Notes under the pieces: generated by a model
What the model saw: the letters and a program-made list of their open reading frames with translations, nothing else
The model's database searches: none
What the model was told of the DNA's origin: nothing
Position numbers and translations under genes: made by a program
In this document: positions 24,402-36,600 of the stretch, piece by piece
Layout: every line of letters begins with the position of its first letter
Numbering within the stretch: position 1 is the stretch's first letter
Origin: Deuterostichococcus epilithicus
Taxonomy: Eukaryota; Chlorophyta; Trebouxiophyceae; Prasiolales; Stichococcaceae
Assembly (NCBI GenBank): GCA_033439295.1
Contig: JAVTLE010000023.1
Coordinates: forward strand, 4,004,530-4,068,529
Length of the DNA stretch: 64,000 nucleotides
Reading direction: 5' to 3'

Positions 24402-25160
24402 GCGGCGCGCCAGCTGGTGCTTTGGTGGTGTGCCGTTGGATGCGAGGTTTTCACCAGGGCCACAGAGTGTCAAAATTCGGCAGTAATTGTGAAAGCAGGA
24501 TCGGGGCCAGGCTGGCCGCTTACTTCTAGTTGACAGAAGTATCTACGGTAGTGGACATCGAGGAATGCTTCGCAGAGACTCATGTGCCTGTGCATTATGC
24601 AGCTGCAGCTGCACTGTGGTGTGCAAGGTACTGCTGGCGTCGCCCAGTCATGGCGTCCATATTTCACTCCGCAGGTTCACTCGTGCAAGTCGCAGACCAT
24701 TTCTCATCATCAGAACACGGCTGCTGCCGCTGCTGCTCTGACAAGGTCGCATCGCCAGGACTCGGAATGGTTGCTTGCAGCAACGCGGCGCTTCACACTC
24801 ACAACTGGGGCTCTGGGGTGGCAACGGACCGGCGGCATTGTTTTCGCTCGCTCGCAGGGCTTCCGCCTTCAATGCCGCTGGCAAGTGTGCGGTGGTCAAT
24901 TGAACCTTTAGCCTTGCAAACCTTCACTTAACACATGACAACAACTGCAGTTCTGAGCTCCTCCCGCCGCCCAGCGCAGTACTCTGTAGCCTGTGTTTGG
25001 CAGGCCAAGCAGGGCAGGTCTTGCTGTGGTGCACCCAGTAGCATGTGTCACGCGGTGAAAATATTGCGTGGTGTGAAGCTGAGCCACTTCTGTTGCGCTT
25101 GGCCTGATGCAACTCTCGCAGCAGTGGCTCTGAGATTCAGGTCGCCAGCATGTGGGACTA

Positions 25161-25165
25161 TGTAA
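25161..25165 (+). terminator. putative TGTAA polyadenylation signal (TFIIIC6 side)
   Basis: TGTAA, the usual chlorophyte polyadenylation motif, about 760 bases after the TFIIIC6 stop and just before the opposing gene's 3' end. Confidence 0.4.
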
Positions 25166-25187
25166 TGTGACGCTGGGCTGCATCTTG

Positions 25188-25192
25188 TTACA
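25188..25192 (-). terminator. putative TGTAA polyadenylation signal (cytochrome b5-like)
   Basis: TTACA on the plus strand reads TGTAA on the minus strand, 31-35 bases after the stop of the cytochrome b5-like gene. This implies a very short 3' UTR. Confidence 0.5.
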
Positions 25193-25222
25193 CTTAGCCT
25201 GATGCTACATTCCCAGCCTCAC

Positions 25223-25925
25223 TCAAGTTTTCAAGTCGCCGACGTAATACTCGTCTAGGAGGTCCACTGTTGTCGGCGGGTGTTGCGGCCCAAAGAAGCC
25301 CTTTGTGGAGTCCCCGCCGGCATTCCGCAGAATGGCGTCGCCGCCCGGGTGCATGTCATAGTACTCAGTCACATCGTACACCTGCAAGAGGCAAGTGAAA
25401 TACAATAACGATGCCGCTGCTCGGATCGCCCTGTCTCTGCCAAGACACGCAGGAGCCAATATGCCATGCTGCAGCACGCGAGCGCGCGGGCCGCAGCTGT
25501 TGGGCAAGTGCAAGAAGCAGCAAAGCGTCGCTGCACCTTCTCGACGCCGTCCCTCCTGTCCTTGACGATGATCCACAGGTCCTTCTCGTTGTCGTGCTTT
25601 GCCACCTCCGCCTTGCTGTACGGTCCAGCAACCTGCGGCGCCGCCAGCGTGCCCATCTTAAACTCTTTCACACCCCTCGTGCGAACAATTGCGGATGGCA
25701 GGCTGTCGCCTAATCAGCCTGGCTGCAGTCTTGGCATGCTGTCGCATGCAGGCGGAATGCCACAGCGCCCACCTTGATCTCGCGCCGCAGCCGCGGTGGC
25801 ACCCTCGGCACAGCACGCTCGAAGCCCCCGAGCCACCAGAAGAGCGCTGTGCTGATGACCCAGCAGGTTAGCAGTGCCAAGCCGTGCTCTGAGAGGAATT
25901 TGGCGACAGCCCCTGCCAGTTGCAT
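25223..25925 (-). CDS. cytochrome b5-like haem protein, plant Cb5LP type
   Basis: Three exons: 25925-25773 carries an N-terminal hydrophobic segment ([19 protein letters not shown]) and a basic stretch; a middle exon ends at 25537 (its 5' splice point near 25690 is not resolved); 25381-25223 is the last. The b5 fold starts at [20 protein letters not shown] and continues [18 protein letters not shown] with the haem-ligand [24 protein letters not shown] follows, giving the second haem ligand His, and the end is YVGDLKT. FFGPQH and the N-terminal anchor match plant Cb5LP, not tail-anchored CB5. Expected role: membrane electron carrier or partner of desaturases or P450-type enzymes, facing the cytosol. 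A short basic insert (RRDGVEK) sits before VYDVT. Confidence 0.9.
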
Positions 25926-26794
25926 TGCTGCAGTGCCAATCTCGGGTTGTACGTGCGATCACGCGCTGGTTTAACGGCGATCAGGCTGAACGTTCAGGCT
26001 ATGGAGTTCTTTTGCCGGAAGCATCAAAGAACGCTTGAGCCCAGCAAGCTCGATGTGATTTGTGGAATGCAGGGGCGGCGCAGAAGATGAAGGTCCTGGA
26101 CTTTCAAGAATTGGAATTTGAATATATGGGCGTGACGAAATGATTTACCCGCGGTGACCTGGAGAAGCGAACTTAATGTGGACATGCACAGACATGCACA
26201 GACGTGTCATCAGGACAGACATGTCATCACGACATGTCATCAGGACGGGTGCGGCACACCTATATTATATTACATGTTGCAGCTCGCACAGTTCCGCAGC
26301 AGACAAGCACACACTCTCTCTCAAGCAAATGAACGCTCTCTGAAAATCCACCTATCGTAAAAACCTACTGCAGCGTGCGCTCCTGCTGTTCTTGAGGCAG
26401 CACCGCCCTCTGCTACACAGCGACCAAGAAATACGTCCGCTGCCAAGACGCAGCGAATAGGGTTCCGTGACACCACTACCTACGAATCTCCGTGAGATGG
26501 AATCGAATGCTGGCAACCTGATTGCAGGCAGTGATGTCATAGAGACACGGATGCAAATGATAGAGAAGGTCCAAACCCGGCCGCGCACCACTGCCAATGC
26601 TGTGCATTGCAGCTGCGGCGCGCGGCGGCGGCATGTTCGATGATACAACAACCCCTTTCACCTCGCAGCCTCCACCTCCGCCAGCCTCCTGCCGCCTACC
26701 GCAGATTTGTGCTGCTGGAGCATCCATGGCGCTTGGCTGGCACAAAGCCAGAGTGGGGAAGCGGCAGCGCCCCGTACGCTGCTGCTTTCCCCAT
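25926..26794. other. intergenic, upstream of cytochrome b5-like and downstream of GDPD
   Basis: Contains the presumed promoter of the cytochrome b5-like gene and the 3' UTR of GDPD. Direct repeats occur at 26181-26246. TTACA at 26270-26274 (TGTAA on the minus strand) may end the GDPD transcript. No supported gene. Confidence 0.5.
26181..26246. repeat. short direct repeats
   Basis: GACATGCACA occurs twice in tandem (26181-26200). A GACxTGTCATCA(G/C)GAC unit then occurs about three times up to 26246. Confidence 0.7.
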
Positions 26795-29750
26795 TCAGTT
26801 CATGGCGGCGGCAGCTGGGAATTCCAAACCGTCCACCAGGCCGGCAGCGACGGTGGACACATCATCTGCAACGCAGAAGTCGGCGAGGTGACATGAAAGC
26901 TCCAGGGTAAGTCGGCGAGGTGTTGTACGACAGGGAACAAGTGACATCATACTCGCTGGACAAGGCTGCTAGACATGCATTGCATGTCAGTATGCTGCTG
27001 CAAACAGTGCATCAGATGCACAGATCCAGGATTCGAACTGAAGGCTGGAGGCAGTGGGCGCACCGACAATGGCCGCTGCGACGCCCAGCCGCAGGTGCTG
27101 CTGCAGCACCCAAGCCGGGTCGTTGTTGTCCAGCCCAAAGGTCATGAGCTGCGCAGCACACAGGGGCACCGTCAGCAAGGACGGCTGCAAGGGCGATCTG
27201 GAATGCAATGCGCTGCTGCAAAGGCAGCCAGCCTGCACAGCCTGGCGAGACAGCGGCCAGATTTGACGACTGACCTGTGGATCTAGGCAGTTGTCCCCGC
27301 TGCACTGGACCGCAATGGCCGAACATCTCATCCACGACCAACTCTGCGCCAAACTAGCTGCCGGAGCCATTTCAGAGGGTCCAAGGCCTGTCGCTGGGCA
27401 CAAGACGGGAGCTCACCTGGAGGCCCTGGCGGCGGGCGGCGGCGGCGGCGCCCTGCTGCTGCCGCAGCGCGCCCGACTCCAGCACCACGCCCTGCAGCTG
27501 GTGCGCCAGCGCCACCTCCACCGCCGCCGCCACGCTGTTGCGCCGGTCGTCCGAGTGCCACACCACACCGTCCGACAGGAACAGCACCTGCGGCGGTGGC
27601 TGACCCAGATTTGAGCATGTGGCAGGAAGCGGCAGGACTGTTCTGGCTCCTCGCTCGGCGCCAGGAAACTGGCCCGGCCAGCTGCGTGCAGCAGCACTCC
27701 ACAAGGACGACAGAAGGGTTCCAGACGAGGAACGTCGGTCCTGACACAAGTCTGCGAGCACAGTCGGGGTTGGCTGCCTGCTGTCAACAGGACCTACTCG
27801 GGCTGCTGGGTAGGGAGACAGGAGCCGGCCACAGGCATTCGTACCGGGATGCGCTGCTGCCGCAGGCGCAGGGCCGCGCAGACGTCCGGGTCGAAGCTGC
27901 TGAACATCATGCGCCGCCGGCTGTTGGCCATGTAATTCATCGACCCGAGCACCGCGTTCACCATGCGATCTACCTCTGCCTGCAGAAAACAAAACGCTAC
28001 CACGCGTGGGAGGCCTGAGAAGCGAGGCTTAGGGAGCATTGCAATGCCAGAATCGCCTGCAGGCCTACGGTTCTGGCGACGGTTTCCGACAAAGCAGGCG
28101 AAACAGGCTGGGCTGGTGCAGTCCACATTGTCCACAAACGAGATAGTCAGCAGTGGCTGTCGCGGCGGCGTGTGATTCCGCACCTGAGGCGTTCGCGGGC
28201 AGCTGTTTGGCGTCGCCATTTTGACCTCGATGTCGAAGCCGACGTGCTCGGGCACCCTCGCAAAGACCTACGCCCGGCAGCGTGAGCCTCGGATCAGGGC
28301 ACAATGCGCTGCCGGACGAGCTCAAAGAGTGGGCGCAGCCGAACCAGAAGCAGCCGCTCTCATTGGGCACTCGATGCATGCTCGCGCGCGTGTCTCAAAG
28401 CCCCTTCGAATTCGGATGCTGGGCCCTCCGCCAACATTCATCAGCGGCTGCGCACCTCCGCAAGCGTGGGCAACCGGTCATCTATTGCGCAGCGCCACTC
28501 CACCGGCATCGGGTGGAAGCCACCCGCAGCATCGTGGAAGGACCGCAGCAGTGGCTCGCCCTCTGCGGAGCGCTGCAGCAGGCGCTTGAACTCCGCCAGC
28601 GAGAGGTCTGCTATCTGGGCGCTGCCGACGCCGCCGTCTGCGCGCCGCCACAGCACAAGGTCGTCGTGCCACAGCACCGGCACGCCGTCCGCCGTGACCT
28701 GCACGCCACGACAGCGCCGTCAGCCTCCCGACACCATCGCTGTCGGCATGCAAGCGCAATAAAACTCTACTGGTACTGCATGCAAGGCATTCTGCTGCAC
28801 TGGGGCCTTGCAGTATGGTGAGTCCAACAAGCGAACATGTTGCAGGGCACAATGGTGGAGTGTGGCGTGTGCTTGCCACTCCAGGCCTGTTGCCGCAGGT
28901 ACGTCACAGTCACCTGCACGTCAAACTCGACGAAAGTGGCGCCGGCCTCCGCGGCGCGTAGGAAGGACTCCACCGTGTTCTCGCGGTAGGTCGGCTTCGC
29001 CGTTGGTTGGTCCGGATGCCGCATGTTCATGCCCATGCTGCAGCGAGGGAATGTGTTAGATGAGTTTTGGCAGGACCCACAGAATGGAGAGGCAAAGGCG
29101 GTGAGAAGAGGCCTGGTGGCCGAGCTGGCTGTCGGCATCCTGCAGGCTGCACCCACTGCCGCCGCGACGCTGGAGCGTCTGACAGCATGCATAGGGTGGA
29201 TTTCCAAGCCTCAGCCGTTCAGGGCAGCGACGCGGCTTCTGATCGCCCAGGATCACTGAGCACATCGCGATGCGCACAGCTCTGGGCGTGCAGCAGGCAA
29301 CCCTGCGGGCTGCACTAGGGCGGGATGTGACTCAGTCACAGGGCATACCCTCTGTGCCCGCCCAGCGCTATGGAGGTGCCGGACGGATCCAGAAGCGCTC
29401 CCAGCCTCCTTTGCTGCGGTGCAGGCTGCTGCAGTGCCTGCACAGAGCAACGCCCCGGTGACGTCCTAAGGCTGACGGCGACAGCGCAACGGAGGTTTGC
29501 GGCCGAAAGTGATCCACCCAGGTACGCTAGGACGGGTCATCTGAGCCGCAAACAACAATTGGAGTGTGGAACGTGGCCGCCTTCCCTTCCTGCCCGGACT
29601 TTGGCATCACCTTCGGGACATCTACGTAGATCAGACCTAGGTGCTTACGCGAATAGGCCAACAGATGCTCACCTGCAGCAGGCTGGCCGACTGGACATCC
29701 GCAACGGACGCCAGAGACGGTGCCGGTGCTAGTGATGCCTTAGCTGCCAT
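26795..29750 (-). CDS. glycerophosphodiester phosphodiesterase (GDPD)
   Basis: Hydrolyses glycerophosphodiesters to glycerol 3-phosphate and an alcohol, in phospholipid turnover and phosphate recycling. Resolved exons, all in phase: 29037-28914 (MGMNMRHPDQPTAKPTYREN, VEFDVQ), 28698-28456 (VLWHDDL; DDRLPTLAE), 28267-28184 (VFARVPEHVGFDIEVK), 27979-27845 (MMFSSFDPDVCAALRL), 27587-27417 (VLFLSDGVVWHSDD; LQGVVLESGALR), 27148-27064 (LMTFGLDNNDPAWVL), 26865-26795 (VDDVSTVAAGLVDGLEF). The metal-binding Glu/Asp of VEFDVQ and the His of LWHDD are present. The first HRG motif seems to lie in a small exon near 29458-29525 (GRHRG), but its donor is not a normal GT, so a GC donor or sequence error must be assumed. 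The likely first exon is 29750-29673 (MAAKASLAPAPSLASVADVQ). The order matches plant GDPD1/5/6 and yeast GDE1-type catalytic domains. Confidence 0.9.
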
Positions 29751-29999
29751 ACTGCAGCGGGCTGTAGCTGCCGGAAGGTACGTGACCGCCCGGGTGAGCG
29801 CCAATGTGCTCCGCTGGAATCGTGCCCGACGGAGGCTGACGGCACGGCAGTTGCACGCTGGTGTTCTCGCGGTTCCATGACGCATGACGCATGGGCACAA
29901 ACACAGAGACCGAATAATCTTCAACGATTCCATCGGCCAAGCATCTTGGAACTTGCCGAGAGGGCGTAGGGTTTTGCGGTATGAAAAACATGGTGAGCA

Positions 30000-30195
30000 G
30001 CCCCGGAACATGGTAAGCACTAAGCCCCAGGCGAGGCGCAGCAGGGGCAGATGCACGCAGCGCCCGCGGCTGGGCGCGGCGCCGATCGTAGATCTCCCGG
30101 CACGTTTCCAGCTCTGCCGCAAAGGTCGCAGCGCCGGCCACGGCAGTCAGCTCGCTGTGTCGCCTCCGGGCCAGAATCGCCTTTGCAATATGCAT
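30000..30195 (-). other. possible unassigned exon
   Basis: An open stretch reading MHIAKAILARRRHSELTAVA, then FAAELETCREIYDRRRAQPR, has coding-like composition. It lies beyond a TGTAA signal of the upstream FHA-RING gene (TTACA at 30250-30254) and upstream of the presumed GDPD start. It may be a 5' exon of GDPD, for example a targeting sequence. No family was recognised, and the rest of 29751-30646 shows nothing. Confidence 0.3.
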
Positions 30196-30249
30196 GGGAG
30201 TTCACCTGTCCATTGCAATGCAGTCAGCTGGACGACAATTGCTGCATAG

Positions 30250-30254
30250 TTACA
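30250..30254 (-). terminator. putative TGTAA polyadenylation signal (FHA-RING gene)
   Basis: TTACA on the plus strand reads TGTAA on the minus strand about 393 bases after the FHA-RING stop codon. Confidence 0.35.
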
Positions 30255-30646
30255 GGCTACAGAAAGCACCCAGAGGCAGGCCGTTGTATGACTACAGAAA
30301 TCATCTGCATGTCCAGACAAACATTTTGGAGTCCAGCTCCCATACAGAATCAGGACAGATACAGATCGGGATGGTATGCTTTCCTAAGTTCAACATCTGC
30401 TCTGCTCTGCTCTGCCTGCTTCGCTGGAGGTTACGAAACCCCGCTGCGCAGTCTTTTCTCAGCTGTACACGAAGGCTCCTCCGCAAGCACTGTGACGGCG
30501 CCCCCCTGCTCTCGCCAGCCAGCACGCTCACACCAATTTGCACTGATGCCGTCTGCAAGCTTTCCTCTGCCGTGATCTGGCACGAGTCCCCTCCGGTGGA
30601 CGCACTCCCCTCCAAAATGAGTCCACCCCTGGCGACGCCGTGTCCC

Positions 30647-33600
30647 TCACGAGCGCCGGTGGTGCATGTTGTACATCTGCCGCACATGTGCCTGCGCAGC
30701 CAAGCGTGATGGAGGTTTACGCACATGATTGGGCATGCCACATACTGGTCTGACGGCTGCACCCCGCAAGCCATGCCATGCATGGTGGGTGCTGCACAGG
30801 CTAATGGCGCAATGTGACGGACGGACGTTGCTGCCAGGGAATGCGGAGACCCCCAGACACGCGACAAGCAGGAAGCCCCTTAGACAGCCCACAGGGTGCA
30901 ATCCAACAGCGGCAAGCTAAGAGCAGGCAGTCTAGCTGTGTGCGAGCGCTGCTGGGAGCCATGATTACGGTTCCCGGTCTGCGACAGCCGCACGGCCCTT
31001 CTGGGATTGAGCAAATCCATCCCAAGCTGCGGAACAGCACCCCACCTGGTCATCCTGGGCCAGCAGGCCGAACCCCGCGGGCATCGCCGACATGTGAGCG
31101 TACAGCTCTGGCGGCGCGCAGCGCATGTGGAACGCCAGGCCGCCAGGCTGCGGCGGGCCGCCTTGCGGCCGCTGCGAGGCGCCGGCATCACCCTGTCGGA
31201 TCTGGGAGCAGCCCGCAGCGATGCGGCGGCCGCACGCGCGGCACAGCCGCCGCGGCTCCTGCGTGGTCGCGTAGCCCGCCTGCGGCAAGGGGGTCTAGGG
31301 CTTGTGCACCGGAGATTCTGAATAATTTCCGGAAAGGCAGGGCAGGTCAGTGCTTCGCGGACGCGTCCCCTACTGGGCGGAAGCTGGCAGGTGTCGCAAG
31401 GACCGACGGCCGTGGCAAGCTGGCTCGACCTCCGGGTTGGTGCTGAACGGTCAACAGGCGCAGGGGTCGAGTGCCTGAAATACCATCCCTCTGTGTGCGG
31501 CAGAGACATCTGCCCGCTCGCGCTGGCATCAGGTTCTGGCTGGCATGCAGCACGAACAAGGGCCATAGAAACGACCTGTTTGTATGACATCAGGATGGTA
31601 TGCACATGAACGAGTCGGCCTATGCGCACCACAGTGTGCACCAGCTGCCCCGGCGCGAGGCCGAGCGGGATCGGCGGCGGCCCCGGCGGCGGCTGCGGGG
31701 GCCCTACAGGCGGCGGCANCGGNAGCGTCGGCGGCGGCCCGCGCATGGCGCCGTGTGATCCCCTCTGCTGCTGCTGCTGTCGGTGCTGCCAATGCGGCAG
31801 GCTCGCTGCTGCCGCTGCGACCGGCATGTATGCATTCAGGCTGGCGGGCGCCGGCGGTGGCGGCCCTCCGCCGCGGCCATGACGGTGCAGCTGCGGTGCG
31901 GGCAGCGGCGGCGGCGNCATGCCGCGTGCGCCACCGGCGGCGCTGCGCCGCTGCGCGTTCTGATGGCGCCGCGTGTGGGCCGCCAGTTCCTGCGGCCCAC
32001 AAATTAGGCACTGGCCTGCGGTGCAGATCGCAAGACAGTTCTGCGTCGCCGCAGCCGCAACCGCGCCTGTGATGGCGCACAGCACACGGGCCGCATTGGA
32101 GCCCGCAGAGGAGGCACGGAGTGAAGCAGATGCAGCTCTCAACACATTCCGTGAACACCCAGAATCCTGCTAGACCTGCCCTGCATCCCAGTGCGCGGGG
32201 GAGTGCGGTCAGGCGCTGGGCAATGCCGCCTGCGTGATTCGACTCACCCGCAGGTACACATGCATGTTGGCTGGGTCGTTGGCGCCTGCGAGCATCGCGC
32301 GGATGCCCTCCAGGGTGGCGCCACCTGCAACCACAATTTGTCTCGCCTCCACAACTGCAAATCCAGCACGAACCAGTTCCTGTGCTGCAGCCGGCTGGAG
32401 CCGGCATGTCCGGGCCACTGGGCTACGATCATGCTGGGCCACGATGTTTATCATCGAGCCAGATTCTGCAGTTTGCTGGGGGGGGGGCTGACCCACTCCG
32501 GGGCTGGCGAGCGGCAACGGCGTCAGCAACACCTCAGGTCAGCCAGTGTGGCAGGCGCACCAAGCATACTGTGACCGCCCGAGCCAAGCTCCGCCCTTGC
32601 CTGGCGTGGCGCCTCGAACAGGCCCTTCCACCGCTGCGGGCAGTCATGAGAACCCTGAATCACAGCCTGCTTCTGAGGCAGCTAAGATCGAGCCACCTGC
32701 CCATCTGGAGATGCAACTCGCGTGAAAGGGCCGAAGGGCTGACGATAGGCCCCGGTGGAAAGCACCAGCATTGCCCGTCAGCAAGGCACGCAGCAGCAGA
32801 GCCGCACCAGCGCGGTGGCGGTGCCGCTGGCGTCCCACGCAGCCTTGCGGGCAGCGCGGTCCGACTTCTCGTCCGCCGGCAGCGTGGGCGCCACAAGTGT
32901 GTCCAGCAGGTTGTCAATCGCCCAGCTGCGCACTGGCGGCGCCTCCAGCGCGATGCTGCACCCCGACAGATGTACATCGTCGGCGGCCAGGCACAGTTGG
33001 CTCGCCAGGTTCAGCAGACGGGCAGATGGGTAGCAGGCGATGATGGGTAGCAGGCGNGGCAGATGGGCAGATAGGCAGATGGGTAACAGGCGGGGCAGAT
33101 GGGGGCTTTTGGGGCAGCAAATCACGAGGCGATGCCATTTTAGAATTTATTCATAGATTGAAAACCCCTACGGTGGCCAGCAAAGGGGGCGCACCGGCAG
33201 GTGGGGCAGGTGGGGTTTTTGGGCAGCCAGTCGCCCAGGCAGCCGCCACAGAACATATGGCCGCACGGCACCATGGAGTGCGTCGCCACCATCCAGTCGC
33301 GGCAGATGATGCACTCGAATTGCTCCTCCAGCGCCTTGGTCGCCGACTCTGCGCCGCCTTGCGCAGCAGGTAGTGCATGGTCAGTTGATTGCACAGCAGC
33401 TGTCTTGGATGTCCGCCTGCTGCGCGTGTGATGAAGTCCCAAAGCCATCCTGGTCGACGACAGGTCAGCTCAGTGAGGGATGCTCAGCAAATGGCCGGCG
33501 ATGCAGGCGGCTGGGCCAGGTAGCAGGCAGCAAAGGTGTGGCGCCGCAGTGGCAGCGGCAGGCCACTGAGATCAAGCGCGCAGCACCACCTTGATGTCGT

Positions 33601-36600
33601 GATGCAGTGGGCGATGTTCCTGCACAGTGCAGAAGGCGAACACGTACCTGTTGAGGGACCAGCGCCGGAGGCATTTGCGACAGCGGTTGCGAGCCATTTG
33701 CTGGGCGAGGACCCCTTCGCCGCCGCAGATGCTCCCGCGGCTGTGGGGGCATCCTGCTGGGCCGACGTCCGCATCGCCTACACCAGATGGACAGGTGCAA
33801 TTCGACTGCTGCATCGGCAGGGCAGTGAATCGTGCAAAAGTACAGCGGCGCGTGTCGCGGCAGCTTGTGCAGCTGCAGGACTCCCAAGATGCAGCCTGTG
33901 TAGGTCCGTGGGACATCAAGCACTGCCACATCCAGGAGCCGGAAACCTGGGAGGGGCGGGCATTGGATGCGACGTCTCCCCCGTGGCTGCGGGCACGGCG
34001 GCGTTGCGCGGCCTGTTCCCGGACCCGTTGTGCGGCTTGCGCCACTTCCACGACTTGGTCATCCTCGTCGCTGTCCTGTGGCAGCCAGCAGCGAATATGT
34101 GAATGACACCCTTTATAGTCCATGAACCAGTGTGGGCTCCCCAGCTGTGCCTCTATTTGCGCAAGACTCTCAGCACCATGCATCGCAGCGCCAGCCTAAA
34201 GGTAGCCGAATTCAAACTCAGGAATGCTGAGGCTACCCGGCAGTGCGGCCGCGGGAAAATGCACAGGGCAGGCACAGCAGGCAGGCGGAAGGTGCCCACC
34301 GCTGTGAGGTCCACGACAGCCCCCGGGGGAGGTTGTGCCTGCAGGCTGCGTGGCGCCTGCAGGCTGCGCGGCAGCCACCGTCCGCGGGTACCGGCCGGCG
34401 ATGAGCGGGGCTCGGCGGCCGCTGCCGAGCCCGCCAACGGCACGTCGGGGTCACAGTCGTCGTCGCTGAGCATCTGCGGGGGTTCAGGTGCCGAGTCGGG
34501 CGCAGCCGCCGGCGCGGCCGCTGGCACACCATGTTCGGCGGCGGCCGATCGGCGGCGGCGGAGATTGGCGGCGCGATCGACCGCCAGCGAGTGCAGCACA
34601 TCTAGCATCGGACCACGTGACCGCCGCTGCGCCTGGTGCTGCTGCTGCACCGCCGCCGCCGGGGCTGGGGCGTCGGGCATACGGGGCGCACCCGCTCCCG
34701 CCTCAGGGGAGCTGTTGCCGCTGACCGCGAGCGGCTCGGCGTCTGCGACCGCCGTCTGCACGTCCTGTGCGGCGTGCAACAGGCACAGGCTCGACCGCCG
34801 AGGTTCGACTGGAACTCGCGAACGGACTCCCGGGGTCGGCAGGCCAGACGCGGTGGACAGCAGTGGAAAGTGCGGTGCGAGTACGAAGTGCCATGCACGC
34901 ACAGCTAAACTAAACATAAAACCGGCTGGATGACACTTGCTGATTGCTTGATGAACCAGTGTCACACATATCAGGGATAGGCTGACGCTTCCATGAACAG
35001 GTGTAGCCAGTCGTGCCTGGCGCGGCGAAGCGTCAGGATGCGACGGCAGGAGCGCAGGCGAGCCGCCCGAGCTGACACCGGCCGGCTGCTCATCAGGCCC
35101 AGCCGTCCCAACGGCCAGGAGGCCCATGGGCGCGCCGGGAGCGGCAGCGCCCGCTGACGCATCAGGGCCTGCGCTGCCTGCGAGTCGTGCCGAGCCGTCG
35201 CCCGCACCGCCGGCCTCCTCGCCCTGATGCAGTCGATCTCGCAGCTGCTGTACGCGGACTCGAAGTTGGGCGAGAGCTGCCGGCTGCTGCATGGGCACCG
35301 CCGCAGAGGCAGCCCCGTCACGAGGCTGCTGTGCTGGCGCCGCCACCGCTTCGGCGCCGGCTGGTTCGGCCTCGGCGGCGGCCGCGCTGCCGCCCCCGGG
35401 GGCTGCCACCGCGTCAGGCGCCGCCTGCGGGTGCTGCGGCTGCTGGAAGGCTGCGCTGGGCTGCGCTGAGCTGAAAGGGCTGGCAGCCTCAGCGGGGTCA
35501 GCAGCGCCGACACCCACTTCGTCCTCATCGGAAGACGTGGGATGCAAGACACGAGCAAAGCAGAGACGCGGCGACAGCAGGCGCTCACCAGCCTGTGTGC
35601 ATGCACACACTGGGTGAGTCAAGCGCAGTGCTCCAGAGCTCAAACAGTAACGCTTCACCATTGCCTTCACCATTGAACCAGCCGAAGTGTAGCCTGCAGC
35701 CTTGGTGTGCCACGAAGCCATGCGGGTGTACTCTGCACTACTTAACTGTCCCAGATTGAGGCAACATGCGCTCTTTGGGAGCTGCCCGATTGGCGACCCA
35801 TCACACCCACCATGCCTCGGATGTGGCGCGTCACGGCCCCCTCTTCCTGCCGGTCCAGCTCGCGACGCAGGCGGCCCGCCTCCGAGGCCGCCTGCAGCGG
35901 CGACACGGCCGGCTGCTGCGGGCTGCCGCACTGGGCCTCCCCGCCTGTCTCCACCGCCAACGGGCTGCCTGCCTGCTGATGGCGGCGCCCGAGCAATGCC
36001 ATGAGCGACGAGTCCTGGAGCGTTCCACGCCAGCCGAGGCCTGGGGGCTCGGGTGCGGCCTCAGCTGCTGGTTCTGGTGCTGTTGCAGCGGCGGCGGCGG
36101 CATCGATTAACGAGGGGCCCGTGCTGTGCGCAACTGGTGCTGTAGGACGCGGGCTTGCCTCTGCGGAGGCGGTGGCGGCGGCGGCGGCGGCGGCTACGAG
36201 CTGCGGCTGTGCCGTGACGGCGCCAGAGTCGGCGCCGCCCGCCTCGCCGGCGTCGGAACCTGCCGCCTTGGCCTCAAACTCCGTGATGGAGCTGCCAGAG
36301 GCTTGCGCTTGCGGCGATGGCTGCAATTGGAAGAGGCGCTGCAGCGCCACTGGGTTGCGGACGATAAACTGCAGGGGGTTGCGTGGCTTGTTGGGTCCCT
36401 GCAGCGCAAGCATGCAAGCCATCAATTGGGCTGAATGTGGCAGGGCAGAAGGTTTTGCCAAAGGACAGCAGAGATGGCTTTCTGCAGAAGATGTTCGTTC
36501 ACCAGTGGGTGTGTTCAGACAGCACACGGCGCACCAGAGGCTGTTGCTTGCAGCCAAAGCTGATCACGTCACCGTCGCGCAGTGCGTGCGGCCTGTCGGC

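Larger units (their letters stand above)
24402..25222. other. convergent intergenic region, TFIIIC6 / cytochrome b5-like
   Basis: No supported gene on either strand. The region ends with polyadenylation-like motifs on both strands and is probably largely the long 3' UTR of the TFIIIC6 gene. Confidence 0.5.

Noticed and set aside
26160-26260. CRISPR-like short repeats
   Set aside because: Repeat units are 10-16 bases, contiguous and without spacers, in a eukaryotic intergenic region.
26607-26891. Plus-strand frame with an apparent start over the GDPD 3' end
   Set aside because: It is antisense to the last GDPD exon, whose minus-strand frame fits the enzyme family and joins in phase.
30880-32145. 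Continuous 421-codon minus-strand frame through the FHA-RING 3' half
   Set aside because: It reads through introns. The zinc-finger motifs lie in different frames separated by good splice sites.
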